Shown: positions 17,395 through 26,695 of the stretch, in pieces
How the letters are laid out: every line of letters begins with the position of its first letter
Numbering within the stretch: position 1 is the stretch's first letter
Source: Sutterella sp.
GTDB taxonomy: Bacteria; Pseudomonadota; Gammaproteobacteria; Burkholderiales; Burkholderiaceae_F
NCBI GenBank assembly: GCA_019418605.1
Contig: DYBN01000059.1
Span: 10,480 to 74,479 of the forward strand
DNA length: 64,000 nucleotides
Direction: 5' to 3'
Made by a program: the position numbers and the translations under genes
Notes under the pieces: generated by a model
Seen by the model: the letters and a program-made list of their open reading frames with translations, nothing else
Told to the model about the DNA's origin: nothing
The model's database searches: none

Positions 17395-19413
17395 ATGACA
17401 AGACAAACTTTCAGTGCGGCAAAGCTTACCCTGCGGGAGCTCATCGAGAGTGATGAAACCTATGTAATTCCCGCCTATCAGCGCCCCTATTGCTGGGGGA
17501 CGAAAGAGGTGGGGCTGCTCCTGCGTGATCTTCTGGATTTCTTCTATGCCTCGAGAAAGCCCTATTATCGCTTTTCTCTTGGAACCGTCGTTTGCGACTG
17601 CAGAAACGGCTCTTTTGAAATTCTCGACGGACAGCAGCGCCTGACAACGCTCGACTTGATTTTATCTGCCGTCAAGGGACCGGACGTAGAAAATGAGCGG
17701 ACGCGCCTTATCGCCGCCTATCGGTATTTGAGTGTCGAAGACGACGAGGACGAAACGAATTTGCCTCAGTGTTCCGCTCAGAGAGATGAAATCTCGAGGC
17801 AGCTTGGCGCGATGTTGAAATCTCCCGAGGAGTGCAAGGCTTTCCGGGAGTTTCTTCTTGATTTCGTTGCCATTCGTCGAGTCACGATCCCGCTTTCGGG
17901 AGAAGTGCCCTACGAGCCGCAGTTAATGTTCGAAATCGTCAACCTTCGAGGGCAGAAGCTCACGGCTTTGGATGTCGTCAAGGCTCGCTTTCTCGCCGCC
18001 CTCAATTCAAGTTCTGCTTTTGACCGCGCCCTTTTCGACTGCTTTTGGAGCAATGTCGAAGACAAACTTCTCGAGCGCAAAATCGAGGGCTTCAAGATTC
18101 CCGACTCGATCCTAAGCGAGTTGAGTGATCCTGATCACTCCTCCATGGCGAAAACGCTCCAAGCGATTCTCGACGAAGAGGCGGATTCCTCTTCGGAGAG
18201 CCGTCCAGAGAAGCCGACTGCTTCCCATCAAACAGCATCTTCAGCCGCTTCCTGGGAGCCGCCGATCGATCCTGCCAATGCGCTCTCCATCGCTTGGGAA
18301 CTCTTCAAATTCTTGGCTGGGTCTGACAATAGAGCGGCCTTGACAGAAAAAGGGCTTGTAGAAAAATTCGACGGCCTGGTCCGAGGTGAAATTGGTCTTC
18401 CCGACGGAGCTGATCGAAATGTCTGGCGGTTCCTTGCGATCTACCGTCTGGTGCTTCAGACGGCAATTTATTGGGGGCCCTACCGAGACACGAACATTGG
18501 AGAAGTTTCCTTTGCCTCGGCCTCCGGCCCCGAAGGATTCAATCGAGTAGGAGAGCTCGCGCTTGCCTTTTTAGCCAATGCAGGCTATCGCCCTGACGGG
18601 CAGTATTGGCTTTTGGCCGCTGCCGCCACAGCACTGCTGAGCGTCGCGCCCACTCTGGAATCGCTTCCCGTCGACGGCGCCGCCTTCAACGACTTTGCGG
18701 TGCCTGACTTTTCTGCGCTTGAACCTGAAACTTATGAGGCAATGTTCCATTTGGGCTATATAGGCTTGAAGGACGGGTTTTCAAACGCAACCTCCTTGGT
18801 GCTTGAGTACGCATCGTTGCCACTTTCAGATCGTTCGGCAGAATGGGAAGGGTTGGCCAACGACGCCGCTTCACTTCCCGGCGGCTGGAACTACGGCAAC
18901 GGTCTCAGTCAGTGGCAGCTTTATTTTGTGGACTATCTGATGCTCGCTGACGAACGCAACGAGTACCGCGTCCTCAAGACGGCCATGCAAGCCGATGAAC
19001 AGATGTCCCCGGCTTTGCGCAACGCGCTGTCGAGCGGCTTTGACTGGACACGGTTCCGTGAAGAAAAGCGCTCCGAACTGAGGACGGTGTCTCGCGGCGC
19101 GGTCGAGCACTGGCTTGCTCAAAACAATGCCGTCGACGACGATGACTGGGCAAAGCGCAACGGCTTTGGCAATCTTGCTTTGATCGACCAGTCTTCCAAC
19201 AGCTCCTTGGGAAAGCTAAGCGCCATCGACAAGGCACGGGCCGTGGGGAAAATGGCAAATCCGTCCCGAAAGCTATGGTGGCTCGCTGTCCTGACGGCAG
19301 GCTTTCGTGATTCGGAGCTCATGAGCGCAGACATACAAGGCTTGACGTCCATTTGGGGACGCTTCCTGGCAGGCTGTCTGGAGATGCATTCAGCACGATT
19401 CAGTAGACCGTAA
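17395..19413 (+). CDS. DUF262 (GmrS-like) protein, second of a pair
   Basis: Encodes 672 residues. It has IPAYQRPYCW near residue 23 and ILDGQQRLTTL near residue 76, the same DUF262 signatures as its neighbour, plus MFEIVNLRGQKLTALDVVK, the family's conserved following segment. The middle and C-terminal 400 residues look mostly helical and are not recognised; no HxxP-type HNH centre was noticed. The start lies three bases after the preceding stop, so the two are almost certainly co-transcribed and may work as a heterodimer. Defence function is inferred from family and from the adjacent type III R-M genes. Confidence 0.8.
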   Translation: MTRQTFSAAKLTLRELIESDETYVIPAYQRPYCWGTKEVGLLLRDLLDFFYASRKPYYRFSLGTVVCDCRNGSFEILDGQQRLTTLDLILSAVKGPDVENERTRLIAAYRYLSVEDDEDETNLPQCSAQRDEISRQLGAMLKSPEECKAFREFLLDFVAIRRVTIPLSGEVPYEPQLMFEIVNLRGQKLTALDVVKARFLAALNSSSAFDRALFDCFWSNVEDKLLERKIEGFKIPDSILSELSDPDHSSMAKTLQAILDEEADSSSESRPEKPTASHQTASSAASWEPPIDPANALSIAWELFKFLAGSDNRAALTEKGLVEKFDGLVRGEIGLPDGADRNVWRFLAIYRLVLQTAIYWGPYRDTNIGEVSFASASGPEGFNRVGELALAFLANAGYRPDGQYWLLAAAATALLSVAPTLESLPVDGAAFNDFAVPDFSALEPETYEAMFHLGYIGLKDGFSNATSLVLEYASLPLSDRSAEWEGLANDAASLPGGWNYGNGLSQWQLYFVDYLMLADERNEYRVLKTAMQADEQMSPALRNALSSGFDWTRFREEKRSELRTVSRGAVEHWLAQNNAVDDDDWAKRNGFGNLALIDQSSNSSLGKLSAIDKARAVGKMANPSRKLWWLAVLTAGFRDSELMSADIQGLTSIWGRFLAGCLEMHSARFSRP

Positions 19414-19446
19414 ACCGCATCGCTCAGCTTTTGCCCCATCAACATA

Positions 19447-19462
19447 CCGGCGGAAACGCCGG
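19447..19462. other. GAAA-tetraloop hairpin before the type III mod gene
   Basis: CCGGCG-GAAA-CGCCGG is a perfect six-pair stem with a stable GAAA loop in the 105-base gap between the DUF262 pair and mod. No T run follows, so it is not a standard terminator; it may limit read-through or stabilise the downstream mRNA. Confidence 0.45.
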
Positions 19463-19518
19463 ACACAAGTGACTACGTTTAAAGAAGTTTTGAAACCTAC
19501 TATTTAAAGATTGTTGTA

Positions 19519-21036
19519 ATGCCAGTTTTGCATTGGATCAATGACGCTGATGCCCGCCGTGCGGTCTCCCAAGTTCCTTTTCACCTTCTGGAGAGAAAAG
19601 CCGTATACGGCGATCCCAATCAGGCCAAAAAGAATATCATCGTTCACGGTGACAACTTAGTCGCATTGAAAGCGCTTCTTCCCTTCTACAAAGGAAAGGT
19701 GAAGTGCATCTACATTGATCCCCCGTATAACACGGGGAGTGCGTTTGAACACTACGACGACAACCTAGAGCATTCGCAGTGGTTGTCGATGATGATGCCG
19801 AGATTGCAGTTGCTTCGTGAATTTCTTTCGGATGATGGAACTATTTGGGCGTCTATTGATGACGACGAACAGGCTTATCTTAAAGTCATCATGGATGAAA
19901 TTTTTGGCAGAGTAAATTTCATCAACAACATCATTTGGGAGAAAAAGTTTTCTCCTCAAAATGATGCGCGCTGGCTTTCAGACTCTCATGATTTCATTAT
20001 CTCGTACGCAAAGCATAAAAGCATTTGGCGACCAAACTTACTTCCGAGGACAGCGGAAATGAATAGCCGCTATAAAAATCCTGACAATGATCCCAGAGGC
20101 CCCTGGACCTCTGGCGACTGCTCTGTAAAAACTTATTCTGCAGCTACAGACTATCCGATCACCGCGCCTTCAGGAAGAGTTGTAAATCCGCCTGCAGGGT
20201 ATTGCTGGCGTTTCTCAAAAGAAAAATTTCAAGAACTTTGTCAAGAAAACAGAATTTGGTTCGGTCCAAATGGAAATAATGTTCCTCGAATCAAACGCTT
20301 TTTGAGTGATGTAAAAAATGGCATGACGCCGATGACTATATGGAAACACACGGAGGTTGGCCATAATCAGGATGCGAAAAAGGAAGTCGTCGTCTTTAAC
20401 TCAAAATCGGTATTCGCAACCCCTAAACCCGAGCGCCTGATTGAGAGAATTTTGACTATCGCCACCAACCCAGGGGATATTGTTCTCGACTCGTTCTTGG
20501 GTTCTGGAACCACTGCCGCTGTGGCCCACAAGATGGGACGTTGCTATATTGGCATCGAAATGGGAGAGCATGCCCTCACGCATTGTGTCCCTCGCCTGGA
20601 AAAGGTCATTGATGGCGAACAGGGTGGCATTAGTGAATCCGTCAACTGGCACGGCGGCGGCGGGTTCAGCTTCTATGAACTGAGCGCCCCTGTTTTTGAC
20701 AAGTACGGTGCGATCAATCCGCAAGTGACGTTTGAGACGCTTGCTGCCTACGTCTGGCAGTGCGAGACGGGTTGCGCCGGTACGCCGGAAAAGAAACCCT
20801 TCCTTGGTGTCAAGGATGGTGTGGGGGTCTACCTTCTTTACAACGGTGTATTGGGCGACGCACGTCCTGAATCCGGGAACGAGCTCACACCGGAACTTCT
20901 TGAAAGCCTTTTATCTCAATACCCGCATGATGGTCCAAAAGTGATCTATGCCGAAGCGATGACTGGTATTGACGACTTTGAGCTTCGTGAAAAGCAGATT
21001 GCATTCAAGCAAATTCCTTACGATATTCGAGACTAG
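19519..21036 (+). CDS. mod: Type III restriction-modification DNA methyltransferase (Mod)
   Basis: Encodes 505 residues. The catalytic motif IV DPPYNTGSA is near residue 68 and the AdoMet-binding motif I FLGSGTTAAVA near residue 326; this IV-before-I order is the beta class used by type III Mod proteins, which methylate adenine N6 on one strand. The target-recognition segment lies between them (about residues 130-300) and has lower GC. The C-terminal 130 residues are typical of the family for subunit contacts. It is ten bases upstream of the Res gene, with which it forms a two-gene operon. Recognition sequence cannot be read from the protein. Confidence 0.9.
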   Translation: MPVLHWINDADARRAVSQVPFHLLERKAVYGDPNQAKKNIIVHGDNLVALKALLPFYKGKVKCIYIDPPYNTGSAFEHYDDNLEHSQWLSMMMPRLQLLREFLSDDGTIWASIDDDEQAYLKVIMDEIFGRVNFINNIIWEKKFSPQNDARWLSDSHDFIISYAKHKSIWRPNLLPRTAEMNSRYKNPDNDPRGPWTSGDCSVKTYSAATDYPITAPSGRVVNPPAGYCWRFSKEKFQELCQENRIWFGPNGNNVPRIKRFLSDVKNGMTPMTIWKHTEVGHNQDAKKEVVVFNSKSVFATPKPERLIERILTIATNPGDIVLDSFLGSGTTAAVAHKMGRCYIGIEMGEHALTHCVPRLEKVIDGEQGGISESVNWHGGGGFSFYELSAPVFDKYGAINPQVTFETLAAYVWQCETGCAGTPEKKPFLGVKDGVGVYLLYNGVLGDARPESGNELTPELLESLLSQYPHDGPKVIYAEAMTGIDDFELREKQIAFKQIPYDIRD

Positions 21037-21045
21037 GAGAGCAAG

Positions 21046-23796
21046 ATGCTTGAACTAAAGAGCTACCAGAAACTTGCTCTCAATGCTGTTGATACTTTTT
21101 TATCTGACTGCGCCTCCGGAAAACCGGTTGCAGAGGTTTTTGAAAACACTTGTCGAGCAAACGGTTGGGGAAATGGGAAATACCTTGACTTTTTCGTCGG
21201 CAGACCTTGTGTCTGCCTTCGTATTCCGACCGGCGGCGGGAAAACTCTCATTGCAACGGCCGCGATTCGAAAAATTGATGATGCCTATTGCAAATCAGGC
21301 GCTCCCGTTGTGTTGTGGTTGACTCCTTCAGACGCGATTACAGAACAAACCTACGCGGCGCTCTCCAACCCAGAACATCCTTACCGTCAGACACTCGATG
21401 CTGACTTCCGATCAGTAAAAGTGGTCAAGGTCGATGAGGTTGACCACGCTCTGCAACAGTCGGATTTCAGAGAGTCCTGCATCATCATTATTTCGACGAT
21501 TCAGACGTTCAACATCAAGGATACGTCGCTCCGCAATGTTTACAGTTTCAATGAGAATCTTCAGAACTTTTTTTCGGATTTGAAACCGGATCAGGCTTTT
21601 AGGCTTGAAAAAGTCGGAAAGTCGGATCTGGAAATCCCTGAACAGACGCATTTAACCTCGAGAAACCTTGGCCAAGTCAAATACTCGCTTGCCAATCTGC
21701 TGAATTTATTTGAGCCGATCATCATTGTTGATGAAGCTCACAACAACCGTACCAACAAGTTCTTCACGACGCTCAATCGACTCAATCCCAGCGCGGTGTT
21801 GGAGCTGACTGCAACGCCAGATAAAAAGCTCAACAACGTCATCTACCAAGTCTCTGCGTGGGAATTAAAAGCCGAAAACATGGTGAAGCTGCCGGTTATT
21901 CTCGGTGAATTCACGAATGGGTGGGAAGGTTGCATTGATGAGTCAATCAAGATCCGCAAATTGCTGGAGGCAATGTCCGCTGAGGAATCCGAGTACATTC
22001 GCCCGATTGTGCTCATACAGGCGCAGCCGAAAGGCTTGGAGCCTTCTCCCGAGCAGGTCAAGGACTATTTGATTAACACCTCCGGTGTGCCGGAAGCCTA
22101 CATTGCGATTGCTACCGGTACGACCAAGGAACTTGCCGGTGTAGACCTTTTTTCCAAGAGTTGCCCGATTCGCTACGTCATTACTGTGAAAGCGTTGAAA
22201 GAAGGTTGGGATTGCTCGTTTGCCTACGTTTTATGCAGCTTGCAAAACATTCAATCGGCCAAAGACGTCGAGCAGCTTCTCGGACGAGTGATGCGCATGC
22301 CTTACGCAAAAGCTCGTCGAACGGAAGCGCTCAACAATTCCTATGCCAATGTAGTTTCAGCAAGCACAATGACTGCGGCTGCGCTACTGAAAGACCGGTT
22401 GGTGGAAAATCTGGGCTTTAGCCGCATTGAAGCCGATTCGATTGTTGAACAAAAGGAAGAAAAAGAAGAATCGAAAGAACCCTGTGATCTTTTCCCGGGG
22501 GAAAAAACCGGTTACATCAGACCTCAGGATCGTCCTTCCACGCTTGTTGTTCAGACTCGGGAAGACCTGCCGAAGGCAATTGAAAGAGCTGAATTGACCG
22601 ACAGCATTTCCATTACGTCGGCTCAGACCCCCTCAGGCAAGAAGATCCTTCGAGTGGCGCCGTCGGCTGATCCCGAAAAGCTGCGTGAATTCGTAAAAGC
22701 CATCTCGGAAAATGAGTCTGACAAGGTCGCTGCAGAAAACGAGGAAGCACTTGAAACGCTCTTTGCTGAACGAGCCCGCAAGCAACACCCAGTCGACCAG
22801 ACGCCGTTTCCGGAGATTCCGTGTCTGTGTTTCGATGCCGGCGGACAGACTCGTCTGCTGAGCGACAAAACCGTCATGAAGCAGACGTGGAATCCAATGC
22901 TGTACGGGACAGAACTAGAATTCCATCCTTCCTCAAAGATCTACCGCTTTCAGATTGACGCTACCGAGAACCGGCTATTGGAGCAAGAGCGTCTTCAGGA
23001 CACTCTGGAGTTGCCGTTCGAATCTGTGTACATCACGGACAACCCGGACATGTTGGTGAGATGGGTAGCGGATCGCGTGCACCGAGCAGATGTCTATCAG
23101 CCCGTCATGATTCGCTTTGTCGAAGACCTTATCTGCAACTGGCTGATGGGAACTCAAGGGATGCCGCTTTCAAAGCTCTACGCTCATAAGGTGGAACTGG
23201 CGCGAGCCATTGAGTTGCTAGTGGAGGAGAACTATCGCAAGGCTGTGGCATCTCGGTTTGAGCAGGCATTGTTGAATCTTGAAAAATCAAGCACTTTCCC
23301 GGAATCTACCTTGGTATTTAAGTTTGATCCGTCGCGATATGTTCCACGCAATCGGTACAGCCCGGCTGAAGGCGGACGGGAATTCAAAAAGCACTTTTGT
23401 CCCTTCATTCATGACCTTCACGCCTTCACACCCGGTGGCAAGACTTATGCGGAGGAATACTTGTGTGCGGTAGCGATCGACACAAATCCGGACGTGAAAC
23501 GTTGGATTCGCAACATAGAACGATCAGACGATGCTTTCTGGCTGCCGCTTGCCGAAGGGCGATTCTTCCCGGACTTCATCTTGGAGCTTTCCAATGGAAA
23601 GGTTCTCGTTGTTGAATACAAAGGTGAGGCACTCTATAGCAACCGTGACAGTCAACAGAAACGTCGTGTTGGGCAAGTTTGGGAAAAAGCCAGCAATGGC
23701 CGTTGCTTCTTCATGATGGCCCGTAGCAAGGATGAGTACGGGAACAATGTTGCGGCTCAAATCCAGTGGAAGATCGACAGGATCCTTGGACGATAA
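21046..23796 (+). CDS. res: Type III restriction enzyme subunit (Res), helicase plus endonuclease
   Basis: Encodes 916 residues, a usual Res length. The superfamily 2 helicase core is complete: Walker A PTGGGKTLIA near residue 61, DEAH box IIVDEAHNN near residue 228, ELTATPDKKL after it, and motif VI region VEQLLGRVMRMP near residue 406. Near residue 840 the sequence FFPDFILELSNGKVLVVEYK supplies the PD-(D/E)XK endonuclease centre. No frameshift is seen, so the system looks intact. It needs Mod for specificity and cuts after ATP-driven translocation or sliding between head-to-head sites. Transcribed with mod and probably with the DUF262 pair; the block ends at a strong terminator. Confidence 0.9.
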   Translation: MLELKSYQKLALNAVDTFLSDCASGKPVAEVFENTCRANGWGNGKYLDFFVGRPCVCLRIPTGGGKTLIATAAIRKIDDAYCKSGAPVVLWLTPSDAITEQTYAALSNPEHPYRQTLDADFRSVKVVKVDEVDHALQQSDFRESCIIIISTIQTFNIKDTSLRNVYSFNENLQNFFSDLKPDQAFRLEKVGKSDLEIPEQTHLTSRNLGQVKYSLANLLNLFEPIIIVDEAHNNRTNKFFTTLNRLNPSAVLELTATPDKKLNNVIYQVSAWELKAENMVKLPVILGEFTNGWEGCIDESIKIRKLLEAMSAEESEYIRPIVLIQAQPKGLEPSPEQVKDYLINTSGVPEAYIAIATGTTKELAGVDLFSKSCPIRYVITVKALKEGWDCSFAYVLCSLQNIQSAKDVEQLLGRVMRMPYAKARRTEALNNSYANVVSASTMTAAALLKDRLVENLGFSRIEADSIVEQKEEKEESKEPCDLFPGEKTGYIRPQDRPSTLVVQTREDLPKAIERAELTDSISITSAQTPSGKKILRVAPSADPEKLREFVKAISENESDKVAAENEEALETLFAERARKQHPVDQTPFPEIPCLCFDAGGQTRLLSDKTVMKQTWNPMLYGTELEFHPSSKIYRFQIDATENRLLEQERLQDTLELPFESVYITDNPDMLVRWVADRVHRADVYQPVMIRFVEDLICNWLMGTQGMPLSKLYAHKVELARAIELLVEENYRKAVASRFEQALLNLEKSSTFPESTLVFKFDPSRYVPRNRYSPAEGGREFKKHFCPFIHDLHAFTPGGKTYAEEYLCAVAIDTNPDVKRWIRNIERSDDAFWLPLAEGRFFPDFILELSNGKVLVVEYKGEALYSNRDSQQKRRVGQVWEKASNGRCFFMMARSKDEYGNNVAAQIQWKIDRILGR

Positions 23797-23918
23797 GGCT
23801 CAGATCGTTTGATGGCGCGGCGGGAGCATGCCGGGCACTTGTTGATGAATTGGAAAGTAAAATGACTTTTCTCAGTAAGTTGCCCATTGACCTTCAGGCC
23901 TAAGAAGAGGGCACAAAT

Positions 23919-23954
23919 AAGCGAGGCCCTGCGTGCAGACAGCCTCGCTTTTTT
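23919..23954 (+). terminator. Intrinsic terminator of the defence block
   Basis: Perfect nine-base arms AAGCGAGGC and GCCTCGCTT followed by four more T. It lies about 120 bases after the res stop and closes the DUF262-mod-res unit. Confidence 0.8.
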
Positions 23955-23974
23955 GTGGGCCTCAGCGCCGGCGG

Positions 23975-24306
23975 CTATGCGTCCGGGTTCGCGGCCTTGT
24001 AGTTCCACGGCAGCCAGGGCGTGACGTCAAACGCCTCGAGGGCTTCCTTGCGGTAGCGCTTGAGCTTCTTGTCCGGGGCTCCTTCCGCGGCCTGCAGCGT
24101 CATCGACTGCTCCGTGCAGAACTTCGCAAAGGCCCAGGCTTAGGCCTTGAGCCTGCTGGTGGCTTGCGGATGCCGTTGGCCTTGGCCGCGGACTGCGCCG
24201 TCAGCGGCCGCATTGTTGTCCGGCGGCCGTCTCGGTTCATCGAGATCAGCCTGAGCCCATCACGGGCGCGGACAATGCGGCAAGAGTTTGGGGAGCTCAG
24301 ACACAA
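23975..24306 (-). pseudogene. Frameshifted remnant of an unidentified gene
   Basis: On the minus strand, one frame from about 24306 reads RDGLRLISMNRDGRR and on to GIRKPPAGSRPKP. A second frame then continues with WAFAKFCTEQSMTLQAAEG and ends at a TAG (23975-23977) with AFDVTPWLPWNYKAANPDA. The join between them (about 24135-24145) requires a frameshift, and the coding style of both parts is similar. This suggests the C-terminal half of a degraded gene. I do not recognise the family. It sits between the defence terminator and the tetraheme reductase, a place where insertion scars are expected. Confidence 0.4.
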
Positions 24307-24387
24307 CCCGCAGCTTCGTCCTAACGCAAGCGGCGGAGCACCAAAGCACCCCGCCGCCAGCTTTCAGATCAAATCAGAGAAAGCCTC

Positions 24388-26220
24388 CTACTTCACAAGC
24401 TTTGCAGCCTCCTGCGCGGCCATCCGTCCAAAGACGATGTTGCCCGTCACGGCGTTGCCGCCGTAGCGGTCTTCACCGTGCCAGCCGCCGACCACTTCGC
24501 CCGCGGCAAAAAGCCCGGCGATGGGCTCGCCCTTGTCGTTTAACACACGCGTGCGGGTGTCGGTCTTGAGCCCCCCGAGCGTGCCGCCGATGGCGGGAAT
24601 CACTTCGATGGCGTAGAGCTTGCCCGTGGTGAGCGCCTCGGGAAGTTCCTTGCGCCCGAAGTCGGCGTCCTTGCCCGCCTTCACAAAGCCCGCGTACTTC
24701 TTCGTTTCGGCAACGAAGTTCTCTTCGGGAAGCCCCAGCTTCTTGGCAAGTTGCGCGGCATTGTCGGCTTCGGTGACAAAGCCAAGCCGCACGTAGCCCT
24801 CGTGGACCTTGGCGCGCTTGGCCGCGACCGCGTCGTCATAAATGAGCCAGACCTTCTGCGCGGGCTGCTTTAGCATCGCGGCGCCAAGCTCGTTTCTCGG
24901 AGCGTTGTCGTTGTAAAAGCGCTTGCCGTCCTTGTTGACGAGAATGCCGCCGTTGGTGCGCATCGCAAGCGTAATCATGATGCTCGTGCCTGCGGCGATG
25001 TTGGGGTGCACCTGCACGCGCTCCAAGTGCTGAATTTGTGCGCCGAGGTTTTGCGCGAGATAGATCCCGTCGCCGTGGCTGCCCGGCTGCGCCGAGGTCA
25101 CCATGCCGAAGAACTCGGGGTGGTACTTCGCGACAAGCGCTCCGTTGTTGGCATAGCTCCCTGCGGTGATGATGACGGCCGCCGCATCAATCTGATAGAG
25201 CCCCGTGTTCTTTCCCTTGACCAATACGCCCGTTGCCTGGCCCTGCGCGTCCTTGTTGATGCGCACGACCTGGGAGTTGACGCGCACGTCCGCGCCCGAC
25301 TTCATCAAGGCAGGCCGCATGACGGAAACCATGTAGCGGCCGATGCCGCCCGTCTTCGTGTAGTGCATGCGGGCCGCAGAGCACCCGCCGTAGACGCCCT
25401 TGTCGATGTCAAGCTTTGCGCCGAGCCCCTCGATCCATTCAAGAGCGGCGTTGCTGTTTTTCGCGAGAACCTCCACAAGAACCTTGTCGTTGGCGCCCTT
25501 GCCCACGTGCAGCGTGTCCTTCACAAAGAGTTCGGGCGAATCCTTGATGCCGGCAGCCTTTTGCTGCGCCGAGCCCGCAACGTTCATGCCGCCCGTGGAC
25601 AAAAGCGAGCTGCCGCCCACGATCGGCATCTTTTCGAGCATCACGGTCTTCAAGCCCAGCTTTCGTGCTTCAATGGCCGCGGCCATGCCGGCGCCGCCGC
25701 CGCCCACAATCACGACGTCGGCCTTCTCAACGCGATTGGGCTCGGCGTCGAGAAACTTCGAGAGATCCACGGGCACATAGGGAATCTTTTGACGCCCGAA
25801 CTTCATGTCCATCGGAAAGATGTGGCAGTTGTTGCAGTAGGCAAAGGATGCTTCATGCCCGCCGTGGCAGGTCGTGCACGAGTCAATCGAGAGGTGCCCT
25901 GCGTGCGCCGAGATCGCTTTGCCGGCCTTCTTGTCCTTTTCGCCCAGAGCGGCGTAGGTGCCGTGGCAGGCTATGCAGGACTTGTCGATTTCCGTCTGCC
26001 CGTCCGTGACGGCCTCGCTCGGGTGGCAGGAGTTGCACCCGGCGAGCTTGTTTTTGAGGTGATAGCCCGCAAGATAGTCGCCGGCCGCACCGGTTGAGAA
26101 GATCGTCTTTGCCGAAGCCTCCTCCATGGAGGCGGCCTGCGCCGGCATCATCACCATCGCGGCAAGCCCGAGAAGGGCCGCGCCCAGGGGCGCAAGCAGT
26201 TTTCCTTTGTCTGCCGTCAT
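24388..26220 (-). CDS. Tetraheme flavocytochrome c reductase (Fcc3/IfcA/UrdA-like)
   Basis: Encodes 610 residues. A Sec signal ends near MPAQA, then four CXXCH heme sites (CNSCH, CIACH, CTTCH, CNNCH) occupy about residues 60-130, and the flavin domain starts with VVIVGGGGAGMAAAIEA near residue 168. This is the one-chain layout of Shewanella flavocytochrome c3, a periplasmic terminal reductase fed from the quinol pool by a CymA-type protein. The arginine of RLGGNA is kept (WHGEDRYGGNA) and an arginine sits in the proton-donor region (APRNELGAAML), but the HHTMGG histidines are replaced (PAIGGTLGG). It should therefore reduce a double bond in an acid other than fumarate. Strong ribosome site AAAGGAG. 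Transcribed alone. Confidence 0.9.
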   Translation of the reverse strand: MTADKGKLLAPLGAALLGLAAMVMMPAQAASMEEASAKTIFSTGAAGDYLAGYHLKNKLAGCNSCHPSEAVTDGQTEIDKSCIACHGTYAALGEKDKKAGKAISAHAGHLSIDSCTTCHGGHEASFAYCNNCHIFPMDMKFGRQKIPYVPVDLSKFLDAEPNRVEKADVVIVGGGGAGMAAAIEARKLGLKTVMLEKMPIVGGSSLLSTGGMNVAGSAQQKAAGIKDSPELFVKDTLHVGKGANDKVLVEVLAKNSNAALEWIEGLGAKLDIDKGVYGGCSAARMHYTKTGGIGRYMVSVMRPALMKSGADVRVNSQVVRINKDAQGQATGVLVKGKNTGLYQIDAAAVIITAGSYANNGALVAKYHPEFFGMVTSAQPGSHGDGIYLAQNLGAQIQHLERVQVHPNIAAGTSIMITLAMRTNGGILVNKDGKRFYNDNAPRNELGAAMLKQPAQKVWLIYDDAVAAKRAKVHEGYVRLGFVTEADNAAQLAKKLGLPEENFVAETKKYAGFVKAGKDADFGRKELPEALTTGKLYAIEVIPAIGGTLGGLKTDTRTRVLNDKGEPIAGLFAAGEVVGGWHGEDRYGGNAVTGNIVFGRMAAQEAAKLVK

Positions 26221-26695
26221 TGTTCTTTTCTCCTTTGGGTCTTTGGGGAGTCAATTCTTCAGAGGACGGGCAAAAAGCGCTCAAGGCGCGGGCTTGGCAA
26301 GCGAGCCCGCAAACTGTGCCTTCATCCCTGCTCCTGCTCGCAAAGCACCCCATAGTGGTGCGTTAGCGGCGGGCGCTCCCGAAGTCACTCTAGCGCCGGG
26401 CCAAAGGCGCGGCAATGGGCCCAAACCCGCAGAAAGCCCCGGCGGCGGCGAAAAGATGCTAGCTCCAGCAAGAGGGACATATCCCGCGCGGATCAAGAGG
26501 ACTTGTGGTCGTGCACCCTCAAGGTCTTTCTCTCCCGCGCGCAACAAGAAGGCATGGCGCACTTTTGCCCTTCGTCTTTGGTGCACTTTTGTCTAACGTT
26601 TAAGCCGCCTTGCGGACCGCAGCCCTTGCCTCGTGAAGTCCAGCCGGTCTCTCCGCCGGATCGTCAGACAGTTTCACGCCGCCCAATTTGGAAAT
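26221..26695. other. Intergenic region, nothing convincing seen
   Basis: About 475 bases between the reductase start and the end of the methyltransferase gene. It must contain the promoter of the minus-strand reductase gene. Open frames here are GC-driven shadows with no motif, signal or ribosome site. Confidence 0.4.

Noticed and set aside
23919..23954. Reading this hairpin as the end of an insertion sequence
   Set aside because: No matching inverted repeat or transposase was found nearby; the T run and place after res fit a terminator.
24985..26097. Plus-strand open frame (363 residues) across the tetraheme reductase gene
   Set aside because: The opposite strand has four heme sites, FAD motifs and a strong ribosome site, so this is a shadow.
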